Shown here in pieces: positions 44,049 through 53,905 of a stretch of 64,000 bases of DNA. The translations under genes and the position numbers were made by a program. Below the pieces are notes generated by a model. It did not search any database. It was given only the letters and a program-made list of their open reading frames with translations, and was not told where the DNA came from. Numbering within the stretch: position 1 is the stretch's first letter; each line of letters begins with the position of its first letter. The DNA is from Saccharopolyspora flava (lineage in GTDB: Bacteria > Actinomycetota > Actinomycetes > Mycobacteriales > Pseudonocardiaceae), in NCBI RefSeq assembly GCF_900116135.1, contig NZ_FOZX01000005.1, forward strand, positions 1 to 64,000, in the 5' to 3' direction.

Positions 44049-45173
44049 GTGAGCTCTCGAGTCGCGCTGTACGTCGGGGGTCTCCTGGGGCCCTTCGGGG
44101 GCGGGATCGTGGCGGCCATGCTGCCCGAGCTCGGCGCGGACTACGCCGTGTCGCCGGGCATCGCCGCCAGTTCCACCACCGCCTACCTGCTGCCGTTCGC
44201 GCTCGTGATGCTGGTGTCCGGCAGCCTCGGCGAGCGGTGGGGCAGCAGCCGCACCATCCGGACCGCCTACATCGGCTACGCCGTGGTGGCCGTGCTGGGA
44301 GCCGTGGCGCCCTGGTTCTGGCTGTTCCAGGTCACCCGCGTGCTGCAGGGCGTGGCCAACGCGTTCACCACGCCGCTGCTGCTGGCCAAGATCGCCGCCG
44401 GGACTCCGAAGGAACGCCTCGGCCGGGCGATGGGCACCTACGGGGCGATGCAGGCGATCGGCCAGACGACCGCACCGCTGGTCGGCGGGATCGCCGCCGA
44501 GAGCGCCTGGCAGCTGGCCTTCATCGGCGTCGCCGTCGTCGCCGCCGTGCTCGCGGTCAGCCCGCTGCCGCCCGACTCCGAGTCCACCGGTGAGCGCAAC
44601 CCGGGTGCGCTGCGCGACGCCTGGACGCCGATCGTGCTGCTCAGCGGCGGGATCGCCGGGGTCGCCTGGATGTGCTCGGCCGGGCTGCCGTTCCTGGTCT
44701 CGTTCCGCCTCGACGACGCCTTCGCGCTCAGCCCCGGCGCCCGGGGCCTGGCGCTGACCGCCTACGGCATCGCCGGGGTGCTCGCCGCCCGGCTGACCGG
44801 CGGGGCCGTGGACCGCTTCGGCGTCCGCGCCGCGCTGATCACCGGGGTGCTCGGCGCCGCGATCGCCGTGGCCACCATCGGGCTGGTCGACCTGCTGCCG
44901 GTGGTGGTCCTGGCCTGGGCGCTGGCCGGGGTGTGCGGCCAGCTGATCCTGGTGGCGGTGCACTCGACGGTGCTCGGCGGCACCGGGGGCGGCGGGGCGA
45001 TCTCGGTGGTGACCGCCTGGCGGTTCCTCGGGATGTCGGCCTCGCCGGCGGTGTTCACCGGCCTGTACCGGCAGGACGCGGGTCTGGGATTCGGGCTGGC
45101 GGGCCTGCTGCTGGCACTTTTGATTCCCGTTGTTTCCATTTGGTGGCCGCGCACCCGCCGCGCCGCGGCCTGA
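44049..45173 (+). CDS. MFS-family transporter
   Basis: A 374-residue major facilitator with about 12 transmembrane helices. The loop 2-3 motif is GSLGERWGSSRTIRTAY and the second-half equivalent is RLTGGAVDRFGVRAALI, the usual MFS A-motif pattern. It resembles drug/metabolite exporters, but no substrate can be named. The GTG at 44049 is chosen six bases after GGAGG; another GTG is one codon upstream. It is single-gene, followed by the nuclease gene. Confidence 0.85.
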   Translation: MSSRVALYVGGLLGPFGGGIVAAMLPELGADYAVSPGIAASSTTAYLLPFALVMLVSGSLGERWGSSRTIRTAYIGYAVVAVLGAVAPWFWLFQVTRVLQGVANAFTTPLLLAKIAAGTPKERLGRAMGTYGAMQAIGQTTAPLVGGIAAESAWQLAFIGVAVVAAVLAVSPLPPDSESTGERNPGALRDAWTPIVLLSGGIAGVAWMCSAGLPFLVSFRLDDAFALSPGARGLALTAYGIAGVLAARLTGGAVDRFGVRAALITGVLGAAIAVATIGLVDLLPVVVLAWALAGVCGQLILVAVHSTVLGGTGGGGAISVVTAWRFLGMSASPAVFTGLYRQDAGLGFGLAGLLLALLIPVVSIWWPRTRRAAA

Positions 45174-45307
45174 ATCATCCCAGCTCGCCGGGGTTTTCCG
45201 GCGTCGCGGTGATCATTTCCCGCCGTCTCGTCACCAGATTTGTTTCACCCAATGGTGAGAACTTCTGTGGCACGCTTCCCCCGTCTCGACCACGGGGAGA
45301 GGGAACC

Positions 45308-46096
45308 ATGAAGATCACCCGCTGGAAGCCCGTCACGCTGTTATGCGGCGCGGTGCTGGTGGCCGCGCCGACCGCCGCCGTCGCGGTCGCGTCGCCGGCC
45401 CAGCCCAGCGCCGACGACTACTACCAGGACGCGATCGGCAAGACCGGCCCCGAGCTGGAGGCCGCGCTGCACGGCATCATCAGCAACGGCGTCACCACGC
45501 TCGACTACGACGGCGTCTGGGACGCCCTCAAGGTCACCGACCAGGACCCGGCCAACCCGGACAACGTCATCCTGCTCTACACCGGCCGCTCGCAGGCCGC
45601 CGACACCAACGGCGGCGACGCCGACCAGTGGAACCGCGAGCACGTCTGGGCCAAGTCGCACGGCGACTTCGACACCGTCCCCGGTCCGGGCACCGACGTG
45701 CACCACCTGCGCCCCACCGACGTGTCGGTCAACGCCGACCGCGGCAACAAGGACTTCGACATGGGCGGCACCGAGTCGGAGGAGGCCCCGGGCAACTTCA
45801 CCGACGACGACTCGTGGGAGCCGCGCGACGCCGTCAAGGGCGACGTCGCCCGGATGATCTTCTACATGTCGGTGCGCTACGAGGGCGAGGACGGGTTCGC
45901 CGACCTGGAGGTCAACGACCAGGTCGACAACGGCAGCAACCCCAACATCGGCAAGCTCTCGGTCCTCAAGCAGTGGAACGAGCAGGACCCGCCGGACGAC
46001 TTCGAGAAGCACCGCAACGACGTCATCTTCACCGACATCCAGCACAACCGGAACCCGTTCATCGACCACCCCGAGTGGGTCGAGGAGATCTGGTAG
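45308..46096 (+). CDS. Secreted endonuclease I-family nuclease
   Basis: A 262-residue exported nuclease. A Sec signal (residues 1-30, ending AVAVASPAQ) precedes an Endonuclease I (EndA/NucM) domain with the catalytic QWNREHVWAKSHGDF, DVHHLRPTDVSVNADRGNKDF and the Asn/Asp metal-site region. It cuts DNA or RNA outside the cell, probably for nutrient recovery. A GGGGAGAGGG-rich RBS precedes the ATG. Gene is convergent with the SnoaL-like gene, one base between stops. Confidence 0.88.
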   Translation: MKITRWKPVTLLCGAVLVAAPTAAVAVASPAQPSADDYYQDAIGKTGPELEAALHGIISNGVTTLDYDGVWDALKVTDQDPANPDNVILLYTGRSQAADTNGGDADQWNREHVWAKSHGDFDTVPGPGTDVHHLRPTDVSVNADRGNKDFDMGGTESEEAPGNFTDDDSWEPRDAVKGDVARMIFYMSVRYEGEDGFADLEVNDQVDNGSNPNIGKLSVLKQWNEQDPPDDFEKHRNDVIFTDIQHNRNPFIDHPEWVEEIW

Positions 46097-46097
46097 G

Positions 46098-46514
46098 TCA
46101 GCCCGGGACGACCCCGTCGGCGACGAGACCCGCGTAGATCGCGTCGCTGACGGCCTGCAGCGACGACATGGGCCGGATCATCACCGTGAAGGTGGTGATC
46201 CGGTCTTCTGCGTTGAGGTGGATGAGGTCGATGCCCTCCACCTGCTTGCCGCTGACCACCGTGCGGAAGTGCAGCACGTGCGCCTCGGTCTCGTCGCCGG
46301 AAAGAGTCCGGCCGCGGCCGGGGAAGTCGCCGACGTAGCGGAAGTCCTCGAAAGTCCGCTGCAGCACCCGGAACAGCGCGCGCACGGTGCCGATGCCCTC
46401 GAACGGCGTGAACTTCACCGGGCTGTAGAACCGGATGTCGTCGGTGAACTCGTTCACGGCGGCGTCGAAGTCGCCCGCCTCGATGGCGGCGCGGAAGCGG
46501 TCAGCGGCGTTCAT
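46098..46514 (-). CDS. SnoaL-like/NTF2-fold protein
   Basis: A 138-residue NTF2-fold protein (ADRFRAAIEAGDFDAAVNEFTDDIRFYSPVKFTPFEGIGTVRALFRVL...). Such small proteins act as isomerases or cyclases or as binding modules. It lies 4 bp after PadR and is last in the nitronate monooxygenase-PadR-SnoaL operon, which implies a role with the same substrate. Confidence 0.83.
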   Translation of the reverse strand: MNAADRFRAAIEAGDFDAAVNEFTDDIRFYSPVKFTPFEGIGTVRALFRVLQRTFEDFRYVGDFPGRGRTLSGDETEAHVLHFRTVVSGKQVEGIDLIHLNAEDRITTFTVMIRPMSSLQAVSDAIYAGLVADGVVPG

Positions 46515-46518
46515 GTCC

Positions 46519-47052
46519 TCATCCCTGATCGTCGTCGAGTGCTCGGATCGCGTCCTCGCACCACTCCAGCAAGGCCTGCTCGGTGCGGATCCCGCCGCTG
46601 AGCACCAGGTGCTGGTGCAGCGCCTGCCCGGTGAGCTTCGCCGGGTCGGGGAAGTCGCGGCGCTCGATCTCGCGGTACAGCGACAGCCGCTGCACGTGCA
46701 GATCGCGCTGCCGGGCGAACTCCTCGCGCACCTGCGCGGGGTCGCCGAACGACGCGCCGCGCAGCTTGACCGTCAGGTCGTTGCGGGTCGAGGCCGGCTC
46801 GGCGATCCAGCGCCGCAGCTCCTCGGACCCGGCCTCGCTGACCCGGTAGACCTTCTTGTCGGGCCGCTTGAGCTGGGCGACCTGGTCGCAGTCGACCCAG
46901 CCGAGCTCGACCATGCGCTTGAGGCTGCGGTAGATCTGCTGGTGGCTGGCCGCCCAGAAGTACCCGATCGACTTGTCGAACCGGCGCGCGAGCTCGTAGC
47001 CCGAGCCCGCGCGTTCCCGCAGCGACACCAGGATCGCGTACTCCAGAGACAC
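46519..47052 (-). CDS. PadR-family transcriptional regulator
   Basis: A 177-residue PadR repressor: N-terminal winged helix VSLEYAILVSLRERAGSGYELARRF...SHQQIYRSLKRMVELGWVDCD...KKVYRVSEAGSEELRRWI, followed by the C-terminal helical dimer region. GTG start. It is between the nitronate monooxygenase and the SnoaL gene, and probably binds the palindrome at 48088-48122 upstream of the operon. Confidence 0.88.
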   Translation of the reverse strand: MSLEYAILVSLRERAGSGYELARRFDKSIGYFWAASHQQIYRSLKRMVELGWVDCDQVAQLKRPDKKVYRVSEAGSEELRRWIAEPASTRNDLTVKLRGASFGDPAQVREEFARQRDLHVQRLSLYREIERRDFPDPAKLTGQALHQHLVLSGGIRTEQALLEWCEDAIRALDDDQG

Positions 47053-47066
47053 CGGCGCTCGTCCTC

Positions 47067-48062
<996 letters not shown>

Positions 48063-48087
48063 CTAGAACCGCTCCAGCCGGACCGTA

Positions 48088-48122
48088 CTATGCACCAAGT
48101 TGCAATGCAACGAGTTGCATAG
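48088..48122 (-). promoter_or_regulatory. 35-bp imperfect palindrome, probable PadR operator
   Basis: CTATGCA...TGCATAG outer arms surround a core GTTGCAATGCAAC that is palindromic apart from its central base. It lies 38-72 bp ahead of the nitronate monooxygenase start, in the promoter position of the PadR-containing operon. Confidence 0.72.
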
Positions 48123-48136
48123 GTAGGGCTGGCAAC

Positions 48137-48160
48137 GCCCCCGGCCGCGAGACCGGGGGC
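48137..48160 (-). terminator. Terminator after SDR gene
   Basis: A perfect 8-bp stem (GCCCCCGG and complement) with an 8-base loop, five bases past the SDR stop on that strand. Confidence 0.72.
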
Positions 48161-48165
48161 GAGGA

Positions 48166-48942
48166 TCAGAAGTTCACGTAACCGCCGTCGACGGTGAGCG
48201 CGTCGGCCGTGTGGAAGGCGCTGGCCGGGCTGGCCAGGTAGACCGCCAGCGCCCCGAAGTCGTCCGGCCGGCCCCACCGCCCGACCGGCATCCGCGGCAG
48301 CACCTTGCGCTGGAAGCCCTCCGACTCCAGCACCGGATCCGCCAGCGGCGTGCTCACCCAGCCCGGCAGCACCGCGTTGGCGCGGATCCCGTGCCGGGCC
48401 AGCTCGATCGCGATCGACTTGATCATCGAGATCAGCGCGCCCTTGCTCGCCGCGTAGGCCTGCCCACGCGGCTGGCCCTGCCGGGCCGCCAGGCTGGAGG
48501 TGCCCACCAGGCTGCCGCCCTCGCCCTGGGCCACCATCTGCTTCGCCGCCGCGCGCAGCGTCAGGAACGCCCCGTCCAGGTCCACCCGCGTGACCCGGCG
48601 GAACTCGCTGAGATCGGTCTCCAGGAAACGACTGCCCACCCCGCCGATCCCGGCGTTGGCGAAGCAGGAGTCCACCCGCCCGAACTCCTCGACCGTGCGG
48701 GCCATCGCGGCCTCGACCTGCTCCTCGTCGCCGACGTCGCAGCGCACGGCCAGGACCTTGCCGCCGTGCGCCTCCAGCTCGCGGGCCGCCTTCTCGTTGC
48801 GCTCGGCGTTGGTGCCCCACACGCACACCCCGGCACCGGCGGCGGCCAGCGCGCCGGCCATCGCCAGGCCGATGCCCGAGTTGCCGCCGGTGACCAGGGC
48901 GACGTGCCCGGTCAGGTCGAATGGGTTGGACTCGTTGCTCAC
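48166..48942 (-). CDS. SDR-family oxidoreductase
   Basis: A 258-residue short-chain dehydrogenase: VTGGNSGIGLAMAG cofactor loop, ANAGIGG, catalytic Ser (VGTSSLAARQG) and YAASKG, then the usual C-terminal DGGYVNF. Its 24-bp spacing to the acyl-CoA synthetase gene suggests a shared pathway. Start is GTG with GGAGGCAGC ahead. It resembles FabG/gluconate dehydrogenase types; substrate unknown. Confidence 0.88.
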   Translation of the reverse strand: MSNESNPFDLTGHVALVTGGNSGIGLAMAGALAAAGAGVCVWGTNAERNEKAARELEAHGGKVLAVRCDVGDEEQVEAAMARTVEEFGRVDSCFANAGIGGVGSRFLETDLSEFRRVTRVDLDGAFLTLRAAAKQMVAQGEGGSLVGTSSLAARQGQPRGQAYAASKGALISMIKSIAIELARHGIRANAVLPGWVSTPLADPVLESEGFQRKVLPRMPVGRWGRPDDFGALAVYLASPASAFHTADALTVDGGYVNF

Positions 48943-48966
48943 GTGGGTGCTGCCTCCCGGTCGTGC

Positions 48967-50523
48967 CTACTTGCGGTACTCGGCGCGCAGGGTCGTCTTG
49001 AGGACCTTGCCGCTGGGGTTGCGGGGGAGCTGCTCGACCAGCCGCACCTGCCGGGGCCGCTTGTAGCCGGCCAGCCGCGCGCGGCACCAGGTCTCGATGT
49101 CGTCCTCGGTCGGCGGGTCCGCCGGGTCGCGCGGGGCGATCACTGCCAGCGGCGTCTCGCCCCACCGCTGGTCCGGGACCCCGATCAGCGCGACCTCGCC
49201 GACCTTCGGGTGCCCGGACAGGGCCTCCTCGACCTCGGCGCAGTAGATGTTCTCGCCACCGGAGATGATCATGTCCTTCTTGCGGTCGACCACGTAGATG
49301 TAGCCGTCCTCGTCCTGGCGCACCAGGTCGCCGGAGTGGAACCAGCCGCCGCGGAAGGCCTCCGCGGTCTCCTCCGGCTTGTTCCAGTACTCCCGCATCA
49401 CCGTCGGACCCCGGTAGACGATCTCGCCCACCTCCCCGCGCGGCACGTCGTTCATCTCGTCGTCGACGATGCGCACCTCGACGTTGATCATCGGCGTGCC
49501 CACCGAGCCGATCTTGCGCAGCGCGTCCTCGGCCCGCAGCGCCGTGGTCACCGGCGAGCACTCGGTCTGCCCGAACACCGTGCTCAGCTCCGCCTGCGGG
49601 AACGTCTCCATGATCTGGCGCAGCAGTGTCGTCGACGCCGGCGCCGCGCCCCAGCTGATCCGCCGCAGCGCCGAGAGATCCCGCTCGCCGATGTCGGGCA
49701 GCGAGCAGATCGCCTGCCACTGGGCCGGGACGAAGAAGCAGCCCGAGATCCGCTCCCGCTCCAGCATCTCCACCGTCTCCCGCGGGTCGAACTGCCCCGA
49801 CGACGACAGCACGATCCGGCCGCCGCGCAGCAGCGGGCCCAACATGCCCGACACCCCGGCGATGTGGAACAGCGGCACCCCCACCAGGTACACGCGGTCG
49901 TCCTCGGAGACGCCGTTGTGCACCAGCAGGCTGAAGGTGTGCATCAGCAGGTTGTGGTGCGTCAGCACCGCGCCCTTGGGGCGGCCGGTCGTGCCCGAGG
50001 TGTACATGATGAACGCGGCCGACTCCTGCTCCACGTCCAGCTCGTCGTGCTCGGCCGAGGCCGCCGCCAGCGCCGCCTCGAACTCCACCGAGTCCGGTCC
50101 CGCATCGCCACCGCCGATGACCAGCGCGGACTTCGCGCCGGGCGCCTGCTCGCGGGCCTGGGCCACCGTCCCGGCCAGCGCCGAGTCGGTGATCACCGCG
50201 CTCGCCCCGCTGTCGTTGAGGTGGTAGGCGATCTCGTCGGCGACAAGCCGGAAGTTGATCGGCACGCAGATCGCGCCGATCCGCGAACCGGCCACGTAGG
50301 ACTCGATGGTCTCCAGGTGGTTGAGCGTGGCCACCGCGTAGCGGTCGCCCGGGCCCACACCCCGGTCGCGCAGGGCGTTGGCCAGGCGCGTCACGCGCTC
50401 GTTGAACTCGGCGTAGCTGCGGGAGGCCTCGCCGTGCCGCAGCGCGATCTCATCGGGAATCTTGCGGGCATGGCGCGCGATCTGGTCGCTGATCGTCATT
50501 CCCTTGCCGGGCAGTGCGGACAT
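48967..50523 (-). CDS. Acyl-CoA synthetase (AMP-forming)
   Basis: A 518-residue ANL-superfamily ligase. Core motifs: P-loop FIMYTSGTTGRPKGAVLTHHNL near residue 170, FGQTECSPV near 320, HSGDLVRQDEDGYIYVVDRKKDMIISGGENI near 400, and the catalytic Lys in NPSGKVLKTTLRAE close to the C-terminus. It activates a carboxylic acid (fatty or aromatic) to its CoA ester. ATG chosen at 50523 with GAGGTGACG upstream; a 19-codon longer start at 50580 is possible. Confidence 0.9.
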   Translation of the reverse strand: MSALPGKGMTISDQIARHARKIPDEIALRHGEASRSYAEFNERVTRLANALRDRGVGPGDRYAVATLNHLETIESYVAGSRIGAICVPINFRLVADEIAYHLNDSGASAVITDSALAGTVAQAREQAPGAKSALVIGGGDAGPDSVEFEAALAAASAEHDELDVEQESAAFIMYTSGTTGRPKGAVLTHHNLLMHTFSLLVHNGVSEDDRVYLVGVPLFHIAGVSGMLGPLLRGGRIVLSSSGQFDPRETVEMLERERISGCFFVPAQWQAICSLPDIGERDLSALRRISWGAAPASTTLLRQIMETFPQAELSTVFGQTECSPVTTALRAEDALRKIGSVGTPMINVEVRIVDDEMNDVPRGEVGEIVYRGPTVMREYWNKPEETAEAFRGGWFHSGDLVRQDEDGYIYVVDRKKDMIISGGENIYCAEVEEALSGHPKVGEVALIGVPDQRWGETPLAVIAPRDPADPPTEDDIETWCRARLAGYKRPRQVRLVEQLPRNPSGKVLKTTLRAEYRK

Positions 50524-50765
50524 CGTCACCTCGCCGTTGAGGGTGTGGATGGGCCGTCGAGGGGGAGCGGGCTCACTCATCCTGCGGTGCGGGACGGAGG
50601 CGGTCAAGGCGAAGTTTGTTCGGTTTGTCGGCGGGCGGGTAACCAACTTCACCCCGTGCGCAGGGGTTTCGCCGCTCCGGCCGGTTCCGGGCTCGATCAC
50701 CGCCGTGCGAGGCTGAGCGGTGCACGTGGTCCGAACCGATGTCGCGCCGGGGGAGTCAGCGGACA

Positions 50766-51968
50766 GTGACCGTCACCGACAAGCCGTTCGAGCTGAGAAC
50801 CGTTGCCCTGGCCGCCTTCGGGCCCACGCTGCTGTTCGCCACCGGCGAGGGCGCCATCCTGCCGATGATCCCGCTGATCGCCGCCGACCAGGGCGCCGGG
50901 CTCGGCGCGCTCGGGCTGATCGCCGCCATGATCATGGTCGGCGAGCTGGTGGGCGACCTGCCCAGCGGCGCGCTGGTGCAGCGGCTCGGCGAGCGCACCG
51001 CGATGATCGTCGCCTCGCTGGTGTCGATCGCCGGGCTGCTCGGCTGCTACTTCTCCACCAACCCCTGGGTGCTGGGCGCCTGCGTCTTCGTCGTCGGCCT
51101 GTCCACCGCCGTGTTCGCGCTGGCCCGGCACGCGTTCATCACCACCAGCGTGCCGCTGCGCTACCGCGCCCGGGCGCTGAGCGTGCTCGGCGGGCTGTTC
51201 CGGGCCGGCTACTTCATCGGCCCGTTCGTCAGCTCGGTCGTGCTGGTGCTCAGCCCCGAGAAGCGCTCGGTGTTCCTGGTGCACGTCGCCTTCGCCGCGG
51301 CCACCCTCGTGCTGCTGCTGTGCACCGGCGACCTCAGCGGCGCCGACGAGGCCGAGCGGCGGGAGAGCCGCGACGGACTGCTGCCCACCATGACCCGGCA
51401 CCGCGGCGTCCTGCTGCGGATGGGTTCCTGCGCGGCGCTGCTCGGCGGCCTGCGCGCCTCGCGCAACGTCGTCCTCCCGCTGGTCGCGGTCGCCGCCGGG
51501 CTCCCGCCCTCGACCACCGCGCTGATCATCGGCATCGCCGGGGGCATCGACTTCGCGCTGTCCTACACCTCCGGGCAGATCATGGACCGGTGGGGACGGC
51601 TGTGGGCGGCGGTGCCCTCCATGACCGGGCTCGCGCTCGGCCACGCGCTGCTGTTCGTGGTCACCGACGTGCCCACCTTCGCCGCGGTGGCGATCCTGCT
51701 GGGGCTGGCCAACGGCACCAGCAGCGGCATCCTGATGACCCTCGGCGCCGACCTCGCCCCGCAGTCCGGGCCCGCGCCGTTCCTCGGCGCCTGGCGCTTC
51801 ACCGGCGACTTCGGCCAGGCCGCCGGACCGCTGATCACCTCCGGGCTCACCGCCCTGGCCGGGGTCGGGCTCGCCGGCGCCGGGATGGGTGTGCTCGGGC
51901 TCCTCGGGGCCGGACTGCTGCTGCGCTACACGCCCCGCTACGTTCCGCGTCGGCCCGCAATGGGCTGA
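50766..51968 (+). CDS. MFS-family transporter
   Basis: A 400-residue MFS protein with 12 helices; loop motif GALVQRLGERTAMI and internal repeat SGQIMDRWGRLWA. Resembles metabolite/drug exporters. GTG start after GGGGGAG. It is divergent from the acyl-CoA synthetase gene across 242 bp without other features that I can see. Confidence 0.85.
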   Translation: MTVTDKPFELRTVALAAFGPTLLFATGEGAILPMIPLIAADQGAGLGALGLIAAMIMVGELVGDLPSGALVQRLGERTAMIVASLVSIAGLLGCYFSTNPWVLGACVFVVGLSTAVFALARHAFITTSVPLRYRARALSVLGGLFRAGYFIGPFVSSVVLVLSPEKRSVFLVHVAFAAATLVLLLCTGDLSGADEAERRESRDGLLPTMTRHRGVLLRMGSCAALLGGLRASRNVVLPLVAVAAGLPPSTTALIIGIAGGIDFALSYTSGQIMDRWGRLWAAVPSMTGLALGHALLFVVTDVPTFAAVAILLGLANGTSSGILMTLGADLAPQSGPAPFLGAWRFTGDFGQAAGPLITSGLTALAGVGLAGAGMGVLGLLGAGLLLRYTPRYVPRRPAMG

Positions 51969-52072
51969 ACGGGTGATCGTTAGCTTCGGCACATAGCCCG
52001 CGTGGTGGAGTGATCGCTGGGCACCCCGGATGATCGAATTGGTCGAACACCTTGCCGAGAAGGGGGAGTCGG

Positions 52073-52738
52073 GTGTCGGCTAAGAAGACGCCAGTGTGGA
52101 TGACGATCGTCGCGGCGATCGCGCTGGGTGCGATGTGGCTGGTTTTCGAATCGGGGCTGCTCGATTCGAAGGTGAGCGCGTCGAATCCCAGCACGGCCTC
52201 CGGTCCGGCCGGTGACCAGCTCGCGGAGCTCACAGTCGCTCCGGAAGGTTCGATGACCGGGTACTCGCGGGAGAAGTTCAAGCACTGGATCGCGCAACCG
52301 GACGCCGGGAAGAACTGCAACACGCGCGAGGCCGTGCTGGCCCGCGACGGCCAGGGCGTCAAGTCCAACAACGCCTGCGAGGTCACCTCCGGCTCGTGGA
52401 CCAGCCTCTACACCGGGGAGAAGGTCAGCGACGCCAAGGACGTCGACATCGACCACATGGTTCCGCTGGCCAACGCCTGGCGCAGCGGCGCGAACAAGTG
52501 GGACGACGCCAAGCGCCAGCAGTTCGCCAACGACATGAGCCTGCCGCAGCTGGTCGCCGTGGACTCCAGCTCCAACCGCAGCAAGGGCGACCAGGACCCG
52601 TCGACCTGGAAGCCCACCGCCCAGGGCCAGTGGTGCGTCTACGCCACCGACTGGATCGAGGTCAAGCGCAGCTACGAGCTCACCGTCACAGACGCCGAGA
52701 AGAAGGCCCTCACAGAAATGCTCACCACCTGCAAATAA
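52073..52738 (+). CDS. Secreted HNH-family endonuclease (DUF1524-type)
   Basis: A 221-residue protein with an N-terminal membrane/signal anchor (VWMTIVAAIALGAMWLVFESG) and an HNH-like nuclease domain of the DUF1524/GmrSD C-terminal type: VDIDHMVPLANAWRSGANKW, then SLPQLVAVDSSSNRSKGDQDP and WCVYATDWIEVKRSY. His and Asn of HMV...SSNRSKG are the catalytic elements. It is exported and probably degrades nucleic acid at the cell surface. GTG start, RBS AAGGGGGAG. Confidence 0.86.
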   Translation: MSAKKTPVWMTIVAAIALGAMWLVFESGLLDSKVSASNPSTASGPAGDQLAELTVAPEGSMTGYSREKFKHWIAQPDAGKNCNTREAVLARDGQGVKSNNACEVTSGSWTSLYTGEKVSDAKDVDIDHMVPLANAWRSGANKWDDAKRQQFANDMSLPQLVAVDSSSNRSKGDQDPSTWKPTAQGQWCVYATDWIEVKRSYELTVTDAEKKALTEMLTTCK

Positions 52739-52761
52739 CCGGTGGCTCCGCGGAGTGGTCC

Positions 52762-52800
52762 CGGGGGAGGGGAAGTTTTCATGAAAACTTCCCTCCCCCG
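52762..52800. terminator. TTTTCATGAAAA hairpin 1
   Basis: A long hairpin of about 18 bp per arm (one bulged G), centre TTTTCATGAAAA with GGGGGAGGG/CCCTCCCCC outer arms, after the HNH nuclease gene. First of three such motifs before the convergent TAXI gene. Confidence 0.82.
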
Positions 52801-52806
52801 CACAAC

Positions 52807-52826
52807 GGAAGGTTTTCATGAAAACT
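52807..52826. repeat. TTTTCATGAAAA dyad 2
   Basis: GTTTTCATGAAAAC is repeated here with only short arms, between the two larger hairpins. Confidence 0.7.
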
Positions 52827-52884
52827 GCGATCTCCCCGCACTTGTCCGAGGTCAGAAGGTTCTCCTGACGTCGTCATCTCTGGT

Positions 52885-52920
52885 GGGGTGGGGAGGTTTT
52901 CATGAAAACTTCCCCACCCC
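52885..52920. terminator. TTTTCATGAAAA hairpin 3
   Basis: An 18-bp-arm hairpin (GGGGTGGGGAGGTTTTCA and complement, one mismatch), just past the TAXI stop on the minus strand, the same core as hairpin 1. Confidence 0.82.
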
Positions 52921-52924
52921 ATGA

Positions 52925-53905
52925 TCAGCCGCCGAGGGCTTGTTGGGCGCCGGGGTGTAGGGGGACCGGGTTGGTTTTGGTGGCGTTGTCGCGGTTGATG
53001 AGCTTTGCTGAGGGGTGGACGGCCTCGAGCTCGGTCTTCTTGTCGAAGAGCAGCCGGGTGACCGCGCAGGCGTTGTTGGCCGGGAAGTCGTCGCGGACCA
53101 CCAGCAGGTTCGGCACCTGCACCGTTGGGACGTCGCCCGGCAGGCCGTAGGTCGCGGCCGGGATCGTGCCCTGCTCGTAGACGTCGCTGATCTCGTTCAG
53201 CTTCGGCAGCTGCGGGGTGACGTCGATGAACTTCACCGCCCCGCCCAGCGTCGTGGTCAGATCGGTGATCTCCGGCGTCGGCAGCCCGCCCGACCAGAAC
53301 AGCCCGTCCAGGGTGCCCGATTTCATCCCGTCCACCGACTTGCTCAGCGACAGCCGCTGCGCCTGCACGTCGGCGGATGGGTCCAGGCCCGCGGTCTCCA
53401 GCAGCCGGTTCGCGATGACCTCGGTGCCCGACTTCGGCGAACCCGTCGAGATCCGCTTGCCGCGCATGTCCGCCACGCTGTTGATCCCGGAATCGGCCTT
53501 GACCACCACGTGCGTCGAGTTCGGGTAGATCCGGCTCAGCGCCCGGATCGACTGCGGTTTCCCGTCGAAGGCGTCCTTTCCCGCGACCGCGTCGGCCGCG
53601 GTGTCGGCCAGGGTGAAGGCGATGTCGTAGTCACCGGCCACCAGCTGCTGGATGTTCTGCACCGACGCGCCCGTCTCGGCCGCCGTCGCCCGCAGCTCGC
53701 TGTTCTGGCTGATCACCTGCGCCAGACCACCGCCCAGCACGTAGTACACGCCGCCGGTGTTGCCGGTGGCGATCGTCAACCGCCCGTCACCGGCCTCGCA
53801 CGAGTTCGCCTGGCCGGCGGCGGGTTCCTGCACCTGCTTGCCGCCGCAGCCGGTGAGCACCAGCGTCGCGGCGGCCGCGGCCGCCAGCAGTGTCCTAATC
53901 CGCAT
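52925..53905 (-). CDS. TAXI-family TRAP solute-binding lipoprotein
   Basis: A 326-residue lipoprotein: signal with lipobox (TLVLTGCGG) and a TAXI-type binding domain (LTIATGNTGGVYYVLGGGLAQVI, ATGASVQNIQQL-type helix, GDYDIAFTLADTA, KRISTGSPKSGTEV, LFWSGGLPTPEITDL). TAXI proteins bind a small acid, often glutamate/2-oxoglutarate-like, for the TRAP permease. The start overlaps the end of the permease gene by 11 bp; RBS AAGGAGG. Confidence 0.9.
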   Translation of the reverse strand: MRIRTLLAAAAAATLVLTGCGGKQVQEPAAGQANSCEAGDGRLTIATGNTGGVYYVLGGGLAQVISQNSELRATAAETGASVQNIQQLVAGDYDIAFTLADTAADAVAGKDAFDGKPQSIRALSRIYPNSTHVVVKADSGINSVADMRGKRISTGSPKSGTEVIANRLLETAGLDPSADVQAQRLSLSKSVDGMKSGTLDGLFWSGGLPTPEITDLTTTLGGAVKFIDVTPQLPKLNEISDVYEQGTIPAATYGLPGDVPTVQVPNLLVVRDDFPANNACAVTRLLFDKKTELEAVHPSAKLINRDNATKTNPVPLHPGAQQALGG

